In this document: piece after piece, positions 44,701 to 56,014 of the stretch
Layout: each line of letters starts with the position of its first letter
How positions within the stretch are numbered: position 1 is the stretch's first letter
NCBI RefSeq assembly: GCF_003255815.1
Contig: NC_037683.1
Coordinates: forward strand, 82,591,758 to 82,655,757
Direction of reading: 5' to 3'
Length of the DNA: 64,000 nt
Source of the DNA: Theropithecus gelada
Lineage: Eukaryota > Chordata > Mammalia > Primates > Cercopithecidae
The notes under the pieces: model-generated
Database searches by the model: none
The model's input: only the letters and a program-made list of their open reading frames with translations
Told to the model about the DNA's origin: nothing
Made by a program: the position numbers and the translations under genes

Positions 44701-45639
44701 AAACATCCAAAGGAACAGCAGCTTCCAGTAAAGATTAGTTCAGTTGCTTCAGGTGAACAGTGACTAAAATTTACAGGACCTTGTATCGAGAAAGACAAGA
44801 TGAGGTATAAGAAATATATCGGTATTCTGGAAGCAGCAGTTGGTATTACCCCACTTAACAAAAGAGAACTTCTACCTGAGAGCAGAAGACACGTGAACCT
44901 TTGGCAACAACCTGGGTAAGCAGTGGAAGCTGGAAGCTTCTCGCTATAGATGTAAATACTTTTTGGCTGTTTTGGGGACCCAGATAGAAAAAAGGGTCCT
45001 CTGTCTTGTGGGGATAATACATGAGTTCTTCATTAAGAACTTGTTTCTTCTTGGTGGAGATGGAACTCCTAGACTGATTTAAAAATAGGAATGAAATTGT
45101 GGGATAATATTCTAATACCCAAGAAGATGAATAATGGGTGTGTCTAGAGCCCATTTTTACAATCTAGGTATTTAATTTTCTGATTTTGGAAGTTTTTTTT
45201 TACATGGTTTACAAAGGTAGCAATTCTTAAGAACGAAGAAAATATGCCTTATTACTATAATGTTTTTCAACAATACAAGTGTTTTTCTGATTAAAGTGTA
45301 TGTGCAGACTATGTTTCGGGGAAGTACTTTGCTTGAAACAGCAGGTTTTCATTCGACATCTCTTTCTGCAGTCCCACTGATTTACCATGATGCAGAAAGG
45401 TTTAGAAGTTCTTTATGCATAGCTACAAGCCTTAGTTCTAACTTCCTTCTCTGAAGTCTTTCTTTTGTGCTTTTTACACATTAAAGACAAGTTGAATTTA
45501 CAGTGCCTGTATGGTAGACAGTATTTTTAGGATCTGAATTTAATTTTTAAACTGAATGAGTCACACAGTAGCATGTACTGATCAACTTGCATCTGTGTAG
45601 CAAATATTTCTTTTCAATAATTAGACTGTTACTAGCTTA
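44701..45639. other. unique AT-rich sequence
   Basis: No repeat or gene recognised. A 9-base inverted repeat 'ctttctgca'/'tgcagaaag' (45362-45370, 45391-45399) is present. Confidence 0.5.
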
Positions 45640-45740
45640 TTTTTTATCATATGAACAATGTACATTCATTATAGAAGATTTAGAAAATACAGAAAAATAA
45701 GGGGGAAAATTACTCATTGTTCTATCTCCCCACGAGAACT
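45640..45740 (-). repeat. old LINE-like fragment
   Basis: 'cattatagaagatttagaaa atacag' and 'tctatctccccacgagaact' resemble part of an antisense L1M/HAL1 region; weak. Confidence 0.35.
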
Positions 45741-45751
45741 ACTAGAATAAT

Positions 45752-45965
45752 TTAGGTCAGTGGCTGTCTATGGGGAGGTGGAAATGGGGAATTTGGCTCC
45801 CCAGGAGACAGTTGTCAATGTCTGGGGGCATTTTTTTGTCGTTATAGTCCAGGGGTTGCTATTGGCATCTACTTGGTAGAGTCTGGGGATACTGCCCGAC
45901 ATCCACAATGCACAGGACAGCCCCCTGCAACAAAGAATTATCCAGCCCACAGTGTCAATAGTGCC
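45752..45965 (+). repeat. MER20 DNA transposon
   Basis: 'ggagacagttgtcaatgtct ggggg' ... 'tgctattggcatctacttgg' ... 'aatgcacaggacagcccc' ... 'caacaaagaattatccagcc' ... 'gtcaatagtgcc' follows the MER20 (hAT-Charlie) consensus end to end, as I recall it. Confidence 0.8.
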
Positions 45966-47030
45966 ACTGGTGAGACATTTGATTTAGATAGATTTTCTTC
46001 CCATCTGTAAAAGAGTGCATTTTATTAGAAGAAAAATAAATATTTCTTTGGGAAATCTTAGGGATGCTTTAGAATGGAATTCTGAGGCAACATTTTAATT
46101 ATATTATTATTATTCTACTGTTATTGTCTTGAAAGTAAATGGAAGTGTGTATATGCTTGGAGAGGGCAGGGGGTATATAGAGACTCGATCAGCGTCCACA
46201 TAGGTTAATGCTGTTCAGCCAGGGCTGTGGAAAACATTGTAATGACTACATTGTGATTCTCCAAGTAGTCTCTCGAGATTGGGCATGCTGTAGCCTAGAC
46301 CTTAGTCTCAGAATGACAGAAGTTTAGAACTGGGAAGACCTTTGCCAGGGATGGCAAACAGGTTTCATGTGGAAGGCAGGTGCCAGCTGATGGTTGGTGC
46401 TTGGAGTATCTAGCTAGGAGGATCCTGAGGCCAAACCCGGGCTTAGAGGGAAAGGAATATCGCAACTGATTAGGGATGTTTGTTCTGAACCTATGATTAG
46501 GGAATAGGGGAGATGCAACCTGTGACCTATATATTTGCCATTCCTAAATTCTAGTTTAGTGTTCGAATTTTACAAGTGGGAAACTCAGCCTCATTGGAGT
46601 CATCCTGATCAAGGGTCTGGCTCTCAGACAGAAACGGGATGTTCTTAGTTTCTGCGTCAGGGTCTTTCATGAAGAGATTCGCCCTAAACAAGCTCACATG
46701 ATTCAGATGTACAAGTTGATTGCTAGATTATTAATTTTTGTTCGGAGATAACCTCTTCTAGCAATTGGAATAAGTACCCTAAATAGACCTAAATAGATCT
46801 CTGCCTCTCCTCATTTCCCCAAATCAAACCAAACAGAAGTCAAGTTATTACAAAGTGGCCCTTAATAAGGGAAGTTAAACGTGCCTTTTTTTTTTTGAGA
46901 GAGAGAACGTTTCCTTAAGCTGGATGAAATAGCATTGGATCAGAGGACAAACAAGATCTTCCTTATACCTATAATACTCCGAGTTCTGTGAATACACAGG
47001 GATGAAATATTATTTCACTGATCTCTCTCT
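45966..47030. other. unique sequence, 1.1 kb
   Basis: No clear repeat or gene. 46340-46560 has a repeat-like flavour but was not placed. Confidence 0.5.
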
Positions 47031-47324
47031 CTTTTTTTTTTTGAGACAGAGTTTCGCTCTTGCTGCCCAGACTGGAGTGCAATGGTGTGATCTCGGCTCA
47101 TGGCAACCTCCGCCTCCCGGGTTCCAGAGAGTCTCCTGCCTCAGCCTCCTGAGTAGCTGGGATTACAGACATGCGCCACCATGCCTAGCTAATTTTGTAG
47201 TTTTAGTGGAGATGGAGTTTCTCCATGTTGGTCAGGGTGGTTTCGAACTCCTGACCTCAGGTGATCTGCCCACCTTGGCCTCCCGAAGTGCTGGGATTAC
47301 AGGCATGAGCCACCATGCCTGGCC
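47031..47324 (-). repeat. Alu (AluS-type), antisense
   Basis: Full-length antisense Alu, first of a same-strand pair. Confidence 0.94.
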
Positions 47325-47330
47325 CTTTCT

Positions 47331-47609
47331 ATTTATTTATTTATTTATTTATATTTTTTTGAGACGGAGTCTCGGTCTGTCACCCAGGCTGGAGTGCGGC
47401 AGGGCAATCTCAGCTCACTGCAACTTCTGCCTCCCAGGTTCAAGTGATTCTCCTGCCTCAGCCTCCTGAATAGCTGAGATTACAGGTGCGTGTCACCACA
47501 CCCGGCTAATTTTTTGTATTTTTGGTAGAGACAGGGTTTCACAGTGTGATCTGCTTGCCTCGGCCTCCCAAAGTGCTGGGTTTACAGGTGTGAACCACTG
47601 CACCCGGCC
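47331..47609 (-). repeat. Alu (AluS-type), antisense, deleted
   Basis: (TTTA)n tail copy, then an Alu lacking about 40 bases late in the unit ('gtttcacagtgtgatctgct'). Confidence 0.92.
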
Positions 47610-47619
47610 TCTTTCTTTA

Positions 47620-47637
47620 AAGAAAAAAAAAAAAAAA
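47620..47637. repeat. A-run
   Basis: About 17 A between an antisense Alu and the 7SL fragment; orientation does not fit either tail. Confidence 0.7.
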
Positions 47638-47640
47638 ATA

Positions 47641-47767
47641 GGGAGAGACTCTCGCTGTATTGCTCAGGCAGGAGTGCAGTGGCTATTCACAGGTGTGACC
47701 TCACCATTGATAAGCCCAGGAGTTTCGACCTGCTCTGCTTCTGACCTGGGGCCAGTTCACCCCTCCT
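47641..47767 (-). pseudogene. RN7SL pseudogene: 7SL RNA pseudogene fragment, antisense
   Basis: On the minus strand this is the 3' part of 7SL RNA (the SRP RNA): the + strand reads 'ggagtgcagtggctattcac aggtg', 'cccaggagtttcgacctgct ctgcttc' and 'gacctggggccagttcaccc ctcc', which are complements of the 7SL S-domain and 3' arm that Alu does not contain. The match covers roughly the last 125-130 nucleotides of 7SL; the 5' half is missing. Diverged, so a dead retrocopy. Confidence 0.85.
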
Positions 47768-48078
47768 GATTAATCTTGCACTTTCTGATCTTCCTGATGG
47801 CTTTTAGTCCCAATACCTCCCCTCTCAGCAGCTGTTAAAGATACCAGCAGTAGGAGAGTAGGTTATTGGCTGAGCTTCTATGGAAAGAAGTTGTCCTAGG
47901 AGCATTTTAACCAGAAATTTCTGTTGGCCTGGTTGACTAGATAGTGAGGCTGATTTTTTTTCTCCCAAGAACTCTGTCTCATTCATTCTTTTCAAGAAGT
48001 ATTCTGATTACTACAACATACATGTAATACTGCATAGTTTTTAGGAACAGCTGCTTTTGCATATTAAAACACAACTGA
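47768..48078. other. unique sequence
   Basis: Nothing recognised. Confidence 0.5.
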
Positions 48079-48377
48079 GGCTGGGAGCAGTTGCTTACGT
48101 CTGTAATCCCAGTACTTTGGGAGACTGAGGTGGGCAGATCACCTGAGGTCCGGAGTTCGAGGCCAGCCTCACCAACATGGTGAAACCCCATCTCTAAAAG
48201 TACAAAAATTGACCGGGAGTGGTGGCGGGCTCTTGTAATCCCAGCTACTTTGGAGGCTAAGACAGGGATAATTGCTTGAACCTGGGAGGCAGAGGTTGCA
48301 GTGAGCCAAGATCGCGTCACTGCACTCCAGCCTGGGCAACAGAGCAAGACTCCCTCTCCAAAAAAAAAAAAAAAAAA
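48079..48377 (+). repeat. Alu (AluS-type)
   Basis: Full-length sense Alu with a 19-A tail; inverted pair with the next Alu 85 bases away. Confidence 0.93.
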
Positions 48378-48463
48378 GCCACAATTGGAAGTCAGGTTAT
48401 AATCCAGTATTTAAAACCTCAAGAAATTCATTCATTCTTCTCGTGCTTCCCCCTCTGTAATAC

Positions 48464-48766
48464 TTTTTTTTTTTTTTTTTTTTTTGAGATGGAGTCATAC
48501 TGTGTCACCCAGGACGCTGGAGTACAGTGGCAGGATCTTGGTTCACTGTAATCTCTGCCTTCCAGATTCAAGCAATTCTCCTGTCTCCACCTCCCAAGTA
48601 GCTGGGACTACAGATACCACCATGCCTGGCTAATTTTTATATTTTCAGTAGAGACGCAGTTTTACCATGTTGGCCAGGCTAGTCTCGAACTCTTGACCCC
48701 AAGTGATCCACCCGCCTCGGCCTCCCAAAGTGCTGGGATTACAGGCATAAGCCACCATGCCCAGCC
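48464..48766 (-). repeat. Alu (AluS-type), antisense
   Basis: Full-length antisense Alu with a perfect duplication 'cccctctgtaatac' (48450-48463 and 48767-48780). Confidence 0.95.
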
Positions 48767-48924
48767 CCCCTCTGTAATACTTTTTCTTGCTGTCTGCAAG
48801 CAAGGATGTGCTTGGGCTTCTATTCTGCAAACTGTACAGTTGCATGATTGGCCAAAACGAACAGTTACCAACCGACAATTGACTGAGTGTTGCAAGTTCA
48901 TTGAAACAGAGAGTGGATGACTTA

Positions 48925-48985
48925 TACATGTGCATATTTGCCCATTGCCCAGCACATGGTAGGTGCTCAGGAAATATTTTCCAGT
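48925..48985 (+). repeat. L2 3' scrap
   Basis: 'gcccagcacatggtaggtgc tcaggaaatatt' is the L2/MIR-type 3' end phrase. Confidence 0.55.
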
Positions 48986-49971
48986 GCTAACTCTGTTTCA
49001 GTATAGCCACAAATGAAGAAAGATAGAATAAAAAGAATTGATACCCAAATACTAAAATAAAATACTCAGCCACCTATGAATCTTCCTTTTGAAATCTGTA
49101 AAGTTTTTCAGCTTTAACTCATGTTACCTGACAATTTTACATTATCTGTCAATACTATTGAAATCCAAGAATATATTTGATTTCTTTCTGCCAAGTGTTC
49201 TCTTAGTTTAGAGGCCCTATTCAATAATAGTGTATTTTAGAAACAACTGATTGTTATTGGGGGTTTGTATACATGACAAAACTCCCTGGATTATTATAGA
49301 GAAAGTTAAAGTCAAGATGCCTTAGAAATGCAGAAAACTGCTTGAATTAAAAAGCAAGCCATTTTTATAAAAGAAATAAGCTCTCTTTGGAGCTGATATC
49401 TGTAGAAAAGTTTGCATATGAAGCCAAAAGCATAACCAAGCACCTCTCGATTTGTAAGCCATTTATTTATCTTTGGAAGTAATAATAGAAACCATGTATG
49501 GGCTGGGCTCTAATCCCGTTGCTTGCTTTGTAGGATGTCCAGATGGCCTAGCTTTAGCCTTTGCCTGCATTTCCTGCTGATCCTCGGACAAGGGAAATGT
49601 GCCTCCCGCCTGTACAAATAAAATCGACACCATCTTTTCTTTCTACTTCATCGTGTAGGGAGTAGAGTGTTTTGCACAGAAGTCACAATATCACTTTGTC
49701 TAGCAAACAGAAGAGTATGTCCAGAACTGGTGAGAGGCTGCATTCTTCCTCCCACTGGAAGTTTTTCCTGTGACTGCCCGAGTGAAGCTGCCTTCACAAG
49801 CTCAACCCAGAAAGGAGCTTGCCTCCTTGTGGTATTTGAAAGGCACATGCAGGCCTCATAAGAATGTGCAGAAGGGGTATTTCTTGGGTTTCTTGGTCTT
49901 AGGGGTAAAATGAGAACGTATTTGCCATCTTTCCTGCTGGTGAGCAACCCTTAAATATAGACACAAGCCTA
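48986..49971. other. unique sequence, 1 kb
   Basis: No repeat recognised. Short Cys-containing frame at 49667-49861 (+) has no family match I know. Confidence 0.5.
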
Positions 49972-50266
49972 GGCCAGGCGCGGTGGCTCACACCTGTAAT
50001 CCCAGCACTTTGGGAGGCCAAGGTGGGTGGATCACTTGAGGTCAGGAATTCGAGACCAGCCTGGCCAACATGGTGAAACCCTGTTTCTACTAAAAATACA
50101 AAAATTAGCCGTCCGTGGTGGCACATGCCTGTAATCCCAGCTACCTGAGAGGCTGAGGCAGGAAAATTGCTTGAACCCAGGAGGCTGTGGTTGCAGTGAG
50201 CCGAGATCGTGCCACTGTACTCCAGACTGGGTGACAAGTGAGACTCTGTCTCAAAAAACAAAACAA
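49972..50266 (+). repeat. Alu (AluS-type)
   Basis: Full-length sense Alu; flanks 'atagacacaag' / 'ataaacacaag'. Confidence 0.94.
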
Positions 50267-50398
50267 TAAACACAAGTCAGTATTATAAATGCCATGAAAA
50301 ACAAATTCCCCCTTAGTTTAAAATGTTTTCTCTGTAGTATACTTGGGAATGGTAAATTTTATGTTATGTGTATTTTACCATAATAAAAAAATTTTTTC

Positions 50399-51001
50399 CT
50401 TTTTTTTTTTTTTTGAGACAGAGTTTCACTTTTGTCTCCAGGCTGGAATGCAGTGGCAAGATCTCGCCTCACTGTAACCTCTGCCTCCTGAATTCCAGCG
50501 ATTCTCCTGCCTCAGCCTCCTGAGTAGCTGGGATTACAGCGCCCCCCACACCACACCTGGCTAATTTTTTTTCTTGAGATGGAGTCTCGCTCTGTCGCCC
50601 ATTTTGGAGTACAGTGGCGCAATCTCGGCTCACTGCAAGCTCTGCCTCCTGGGTTCATGCCATTCTCCTGCCTCAGCCTCCCGAGTAGCTGGGACTACAG
50701 GCGCCCGCCACCACGCCCGGCTAATTTTTTTGTATTTTTAGTAGAGACAGGGTTTCACCACGCTAGCCAGGATGGTCTCGATCTCCTGACCTCGTGATCC
50801 GCCTGCCTCGGCCTCCCAAAGTGCTAGGATTACAGGCGTGAGCCACTGTGCCTGGCCTAGCTAATTTTTATATTTTTAGTAGAGAGGGGGTTTCACCATG
50901 TTGGCCAGGCTGGTCTTGATCGAATTCCTGGCCTCAGATGATCCACCTGCCTCACCCTCCCTAAGTGCTGGAATTACAGGCATGAGCCACCGTGCCCAGC
51001 C
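50399..51001 (-). repeat. Alu, antisense, split by a later Alu
   Basis: Outer Alu in two parts (50399-50561 and 50858-51001), broken at the middle linker 'gctaattttt'. Confidence 0.9.
50562..50857 (-). repeat. Alu (AluY-type), antisense, nested
   Basis: Full-length Y-type antisense Alu ('gatggtctcgatctcctgac') inside the older Alu. Confidence 0.93.
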
Positions 51002-51139
51002 TAAAATATTTTGTTCTAGCTATTTCCTCACCAGCTGAATATTTGTTTAACCTGAAAGGCGAATTCTTATAAGATCTTGTTTCTCAGAGTGATCCTTAGG
51101 TGAACTGGTGATACCAAAGTTTAGGTGGCAGTTCACTTT

Positions 51140-51975
51140 CTCCATTTTTCGAAGACTGAAAACATTAGGGGCAGCAATTCCATTATTTCTGAGAGAAATG
51201 AAAACATATATCCACATAAACACTTATACAACAAGTGTTCATAATGGCCAAAGAGCAGAAACAACCCAAACCTCCACCAACTGATGAATAGATAATAAAA
51301 TGTGGTATATCCATACAATGGAATATTATTTGGCCATAAAAAGAAATGAAGTGCTGATGTATGCCACATCATCAATGAACCCTGAATACATTAAGCTAAG
51401 TAAAAGAAGGCAGTCACGAAAGGTCTCATGTCATATGAGTCCATTTATATGAAATATTCAGAATAGATAAATCTATAGAGTAAAAAATTAGATTGGTGGT
51501 TGCCTAGAGCCAAGAGGCAGGGAGAGAACTGAGGGATCAGGGAATGATGGCTAAGGGTTATGGGGCTTTTTTTTGTGGGGGTAATGAAGATATTCTAAAA
51601 TGAATTGTGGGCCGGGCGCGGTGGCTGACGCCTGTCATCCCAGTACTTTGGGAAGCCAAGGTGGGCGGATCACCTAAGGTCGGGAGTTCAAGACCAGCCT
51701 GACCAACACGGAGAAACCCCGTTTCTACTAAAAATACAAAATTAGCCGGTGTGGTAGGGCATGCTTGTAATCCCAGCTACTCAGGAGGTAGAGGCAGGAG
51801 AATTGCTTGAACCCGGCAGGCGGAGGTTGTGCTGAGCCGATATCACACCATTGCACCCCAGCCTGTGCAACAAGAGCAAAACTCCATCTCAAAAGAAAAA
51901 GGATTGTGGTGACAGTTGCATAACTCTGTGAAGGTACTAAAAGTCATCCTAAAAACAAGCAAATTGTATGGTATG
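51140..51975 (+). repeat. L1M 3' end, sense, split by Alu
   Basis: 'aatggccaaagagcagaaac', 'gtggtatatccatacaatgg', 'ttggccataaaaagaaatga', 'gtccatttatatgaaatatt', 'ttggtggttgcctagagcc', then after the Alu 'gtgacagttgcataactctg' and 'ttgtatggtatgtgg': the ordered 3' end of an L1M element. Confidence 0.9.
51610..51898 (+). repeat. Alu (AluSp-type), in the L1M
   Basis: Full-length sense Alu with short A-rich tail; flanks 'gaattgtgg' / 'ggattgtgg'. Confidence 0.94.
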
Positions 51976-52054
51976 TGGACTTCCGTGCATTTCCCAAAAT
52001 CTTACCATGCAGGGAATGAGCATGTTGGATTTTTAACAACACCGTCTTTTCCAG

Positions 52055-52175
52055 GGTGCGAAGTACCACATTACCATCATCTCCCTGTGAGTGGGACTGG
52101 TACCCCGGCTGCAGCTCCAGACGAAAGTACTCCAGGAAGCACAGAGCTGTGCCAGTACACGGCCCACGTTGCCAG
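52055..52175 (+). other. candidate internal exon, 121 bases
   Basis: Unique, GC-richer than its surroundings, bounded by a good acceptor ('ccgtcttttccag', AG at 52053-52054, with a branch-like 'tttttaac' upstream) and a good donor ('gccag|gtattt', GT at 52176). Two of three + frames are open across it; the third stops early. One open frame would read HLPVSGTGTPAAAPDE. A second donor-like GTGAGT lies inside at about 52086. The length is not a multiple of three. I cannot assign it to a gene; it could be coding, part of a non-coding RNA, or chance. Confidence 0.35.
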
Positions 52176-52929
52176 GTATTTGCTTATTTTATTTCTCATC
52201 AACCTAGTTACTGGTCTCCCCCAAAATTTGTTCTAAGAGTTACCGTTTTCACATCCTAGAGGTAGTCTGAGTTACCATTTTCGATGTTGCTGATACATAC
52301 ATTTTCATAGAAAATTTAATGGTAATGTCCTATTTACCAAAGAGCAGAAACATCTTACCTGAATTAATGGACTGAATAGATAGGTATAACTTTGCCATGG
52401 ATGGTGAATGCTTATTGAGGATGACCTTCCTGGCATATAAGTACAACTTCTGTGGTTCAAAATAAATGCCTCAATTGGCATTTGGTGCTGATGATGTCTG
52501 GGATTGCAGGTCATTTTAATAGGTTATGTTTTTTCATTATTATTGAGGTAGTAAAATTATATAACAGTGGTAAGCACTTTGATGAAAAGATAAAGGACAT
52601 CAGTCACGCTGGCTTCTAAAGATTAATTATGTCCAAGCTTTTAGTGAAAGAGCTAGGAGCGAGTATTATCTATTTACTGATTCACTTTTAAGAATGAATT
52701 AAATGAGATTTACAAGGTCTTAAATCTTGACAGATGTGGGATGCATTTGTTTTTTGTTATACTTTGACCTCAGTTTATAGGCCAGTCCATGGCTAGCTGG
52801 AATGGGGTTGGAATTTTTTTCATGTGCTTGTTTTATAATTACTGTCTGTTGAAACTGGCAGCCCCTACCCGAGTGGATTCCAGATAAACGTGTGAACTGG
52901 AGTTTAGTGGAGTGTGAATGGCACACTCC
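52176..52929. other. unique AT-rich sequence
   Basis: No repeat or gene recognised. Confidence 0.5.
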
Positions 52930-53110
52930 AGAAGAGCAGATAGACGTTCAGATCCTAGTCCTGCTACCTTCTAATTGTGTGATCTTGGGCACATGTCTTA
53001 ATGCTTCTGAGCCTCAGATCCTTCATCTGTAAAGGGAATGTTGACATGAAACTAAATGAGTTAATGGGCCCAGCAAGTACCAGGCCCATGCTAAGGCCTT
53101 TCTCAGTGTC
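52930..53110 (+). repeat. MIR, sense
   Basis: 'cagatcctagtcctgctacc' ... 'gtgtgatcttgggcac' ... 'cctcagatccttcatctgta' ... 'gtaccaggcccatgc' is the MIR consensus order. Confidence 0.85.
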
Positions 53111-53223
53111 TAGTTGTCCAAATGAGGACATTTAAGTGGGGGAAGGCCTCATTTTCCACTGAATTAACAGGGCTGGATGTGGGTTTTGTTTACTGAAATG
53201 TTCTCTCTGGAGCTCTTAAAGGT

Positions 53224-53842
53224 CCCAGCCAGTCAAGGCAGCTCACACCTATAATCCCACTGTTTTGGGAAGTAGAGGTGGGAGGGTCGCTTGAGGCCAG
53301 GAGTTTGAAACCAGCCTGGGCAACATAGTGAGACCCTGTCTCTATTTTTTTTTTTTTTTCCCCTGAGACGGAGTTTTGCTCTGTCGCCCAGGCTGGAGTG
53401 CAGTGGCCCAATCTTGGCTCACTGCAAACTCCACTTCCCAGGTTCATGCCATTCTCCTGCCTCAGCCTCCCAAGTGGCTGGGACTACAAGCGCCTGCCAC
53501 CACACCCGGCTAATTGTTTGTATTTTTAGTAGAGATGGGGTTTCACCATGTTAGCCAGGATGGTCTCGATCTCCTGACCTCGTGATCCGCCCACCTCGGC
53601 CTCCCAAAGTGCTGGGATTACAGGCATGAGCCACCGCCCCCGGCCGACCCTATCTCTATTTTTAAAAAAATAATAATAACTTACTGGGCATGGTGGTGTG
53701 CTCCTGTAGTCCTAGCTATATGAGAAGCTGAGGTGGGAGGACCGCTTGAGTGCAGGAATTCGAGACTGCAGTGAGCTATAATTGCACCACTGCATTCCAG
53801 CCTGGGCAACAGAGAGACTCTGTCACAGCGACAAAAAAAAAG
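53224..53842 (+). repeat. Alu (AluJ-type), split by a later Alu
   Basis: Outer sense Alu in two parts (53224-53346 and 53646-53842); flanks 'aaaggtccca' / 'aaaagtccca'. Broken at the end of the left arm and linker. Confidence 0.9.
53347..53645 (-). repeat. Alu (AluY-type), antisense, nested
   Basis: Full-length antisense Alu inside an older sense Alu, with an 18-base duplication 'gaccctgtctctattttt' (one mismatch in the copy). Confidence 0.94.
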
Positions 53843-53895
53843 TCCCAAACATGAGAAGACAGATACCTGCTCAGACTCCAGATATTGTTTTCCTT

Positions 53896-54189
53896 GGCTG
53901 GGCATGGTGGCTCACGCCTGTAATCCCAGCAGTTTGGGAGGCCAGTGTGGAAGGATGGCTTGAGCCCAGGAGTTTGAGACCAGCCTGGGCAACATGGCGA
54001 AACCCCATCTCTGCAAAAAATACAAAATATTAGCCAGGTGTGGTGGTGCATACCGATAATCCCAGCTGCTCGGGAGGCTGAGGCACGAGAATCACTTGAA
54101 CCAAGGAGGTGGAGGTTGCTGTGAGCTGAGATCGTGCCACTGCATTTTAGCCTTGCGATAGAGAGAAACTGTCTCAAAAAAGAAAAAAT
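53896..54189 (+). repeat. Alu (AluJ/S)
   Basis: Full-length sense Alu; flanks 'attgttttcct' / 'attgttctcct'. Confidence 0.93.
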
Positions 54190-54544
54190 TGTTCTCCTAA
54201 AATCTTTAAATTAGATTTCTAGATAGGATCTGTTGATTATTCAAATAAATTGGCAGGGTACTATAGAGTATGGCAAAGAGAGATTGGAGCTAGCATTGTC
54301 TGTTGGAGGAAAGGCTCTTTCTCACTCTAGCCAGCCCCTCCTGATAAGTACCTTCCTTGTTCTGGTTCCCTGTACCTGCACTTCGAACCACATGCCTTTC
54401 CAACATCAATTTGATTGCCTAAGTCAGTGCCTTACTCCAGAGTTCTTTCATGTGTAAACACTGAAGCTTGGCTTCTGGGACGAATTAGCCTTGGGCGGGC
54501 ATGAGTGATGAGGATTTTTTCCCCAGGCATCTCACATCGCCCTA
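54190..54544. other. unique sequence
   Basis: Nothing recognised. Confidence 0.5.
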
Positions 54545-54765
54545 GTTTCAGATCCAGCGAACACTCATTAAGGGCCTTTTTTGTACCAGGCAAGGGGCAA
54601 GGTGCTTTCACACATATTGTTCCTCCTCACAACAACCCTAAGAGGAAGGTATTATTAGCTCCCTTTTGTAAATAAATAACCTGAGATTCAAAGATTTTAA
54701 ATGATTCCCTTGTGGTTGCACAGCCCCTGACTTCCAAGTTCAGTGAGATTTCTATAACAGCTGAT
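54545..54765 (-). repeat. MIR, antisense
   Basis: 'tcctcctcacaacaacccta' ... 'attattagctcccttttgta' ... 'ggttgcacagcccctgactt' is the reverse MIR. Confidence 0.8.
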
Positions 54766-55141
54766 TTCTACACTAATTCTACAGAGCTTGAAGACTTAAC
54801 TCCTTAACTCAGACAAGTAAAAAGGTTTCTCTCTAAGGCCAGTTTGGATCAATTGCTAGGTGGCTGTCTAGAGTTAAGGATTTGCAAGTGCTGCTCAAGT
54901 TTGTTGAGCAAGAATGTTGTGATCCATTGGCAATGTCCGGTGTGGGTGGAGCAGGTGTCTGCAAAGCTGCTCTGGACCTGAGGTTTCTAATCATCAGCCT
55001 CTACTCATTCTGCCCTCCTCTGCCATTCTAGAATCTCCTCTGATGAGCACTATTTGCCTGAGGCTGGATTTTTGCTACTTTAAAGGGCTTTGATTATCAC
55101 CTTTCTGATTTGGCAGAATCATCTTTGCCTTCAGAAATAAT
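54766..55141. other. unique sequence
   Basis: Nothing recognised. Confidence 0.5.
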
Positions 55142-55241
55142 GCTAAGGCTTTGGGAGGCTGAGGCAGGAGGATCGCTTAAGCCTAGGAGTTCAAGATCAG
55201 CCTGGGTGACATAGCCAGACCCTGTCTCTAAAAAAAAAAGG
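55142..55241 (+). repeat. Alu left-arm fragment
   Basis: 5'-truncated arm beginning 'ctttgggaggctgaggcagg', with 11-A tail. Confidence 0.85.
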
Positions 55242-55245
55242 AGAA

Positions 55246-55418
55246 GGCCAGGCACGGTGGTTCACACCTATAATCCCAGCACTTTGGGAGGCCGAGGCAG
55301 GAGGAGTCCTTGAGCCCAGGAGTTCAAGACCAACTTGGGCAACATAAGGAGACCCTCTTTCAATTTTATAATTATATTAAAAATTAATAATAAATAAAAA
55401 GAAAAAAGAAAAAGAAAA
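55246..55418 (+). repeat. Alu left arm with A-rich tail
   Basis: One J-type arm (55246-55361) followed by AT- and A-rich tail sequence to 55418. Confidence 0.82.
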
Positions 55419-55540
55419 GATGCTAATAGTCTGGTGAAGAGCTTCATTTTCTAGATATGAAGTCTCATTGTTAGGCAATTTAGATATCTTAAAGTTATCA
55501 CTGACTCACCCCATCATATAAGCTTAGAAAAGTGAGTTGA

Positions 55541-55858
55541 GGCTGGGCTCAGTGGCTCACGCCTGTAATCCTAGCACTTTGGGAGGCCAATGAGGGTGGA
55601 TCACCTGAGGTCAGGAGTTCCAGACCAGCCTGGCCAACATGGTAAAACCTTGTCTCTACTAAAAATACAAAAATTAGCCTGGTGTGGTGGTTGGCGCCTA
55701 CAATCCCAGCTACTCAGGAGGCTGAGGCACGAGAATTGCTTGAACCTGGTGGGCCAGAGACTGCAGTGAGCCGAGATGGTGCCACTTCACTCACTCCAGC
55801 CTGGGTGAAAGGGCGAAAGAGTGAAACTCCATTTCCAAAAAAAAAAAAGAAAGAAAAG
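55541..55858 (+). repeat. Alu (AluS-type)
   Basis: Full-length sense Alu with short duplications near the 3' end ('tcactcactcc', 'aaagggcgaaag'); target duplication 'gaaaagtgagttga'. Confidence 0.94.
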
Positions 55859-56014
55859 AAAAGTGAGTTGAAGATGAAAGCTTGAAACTTTTACTTCTGT
55901 GCACCTGGGAGCCCCTCTATACCTTCTTTCCCTCTAGGGGCTCCTCGGTTTACAGGAATTCTCAGGGAAATCACTCCAGCAGCCAGACTTCCGTACTGGG
56001 ATGGACAGACCCAG
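55859..56014. other. unique sequence
   Basis: Nothing recognised. Confidence 0.4.
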
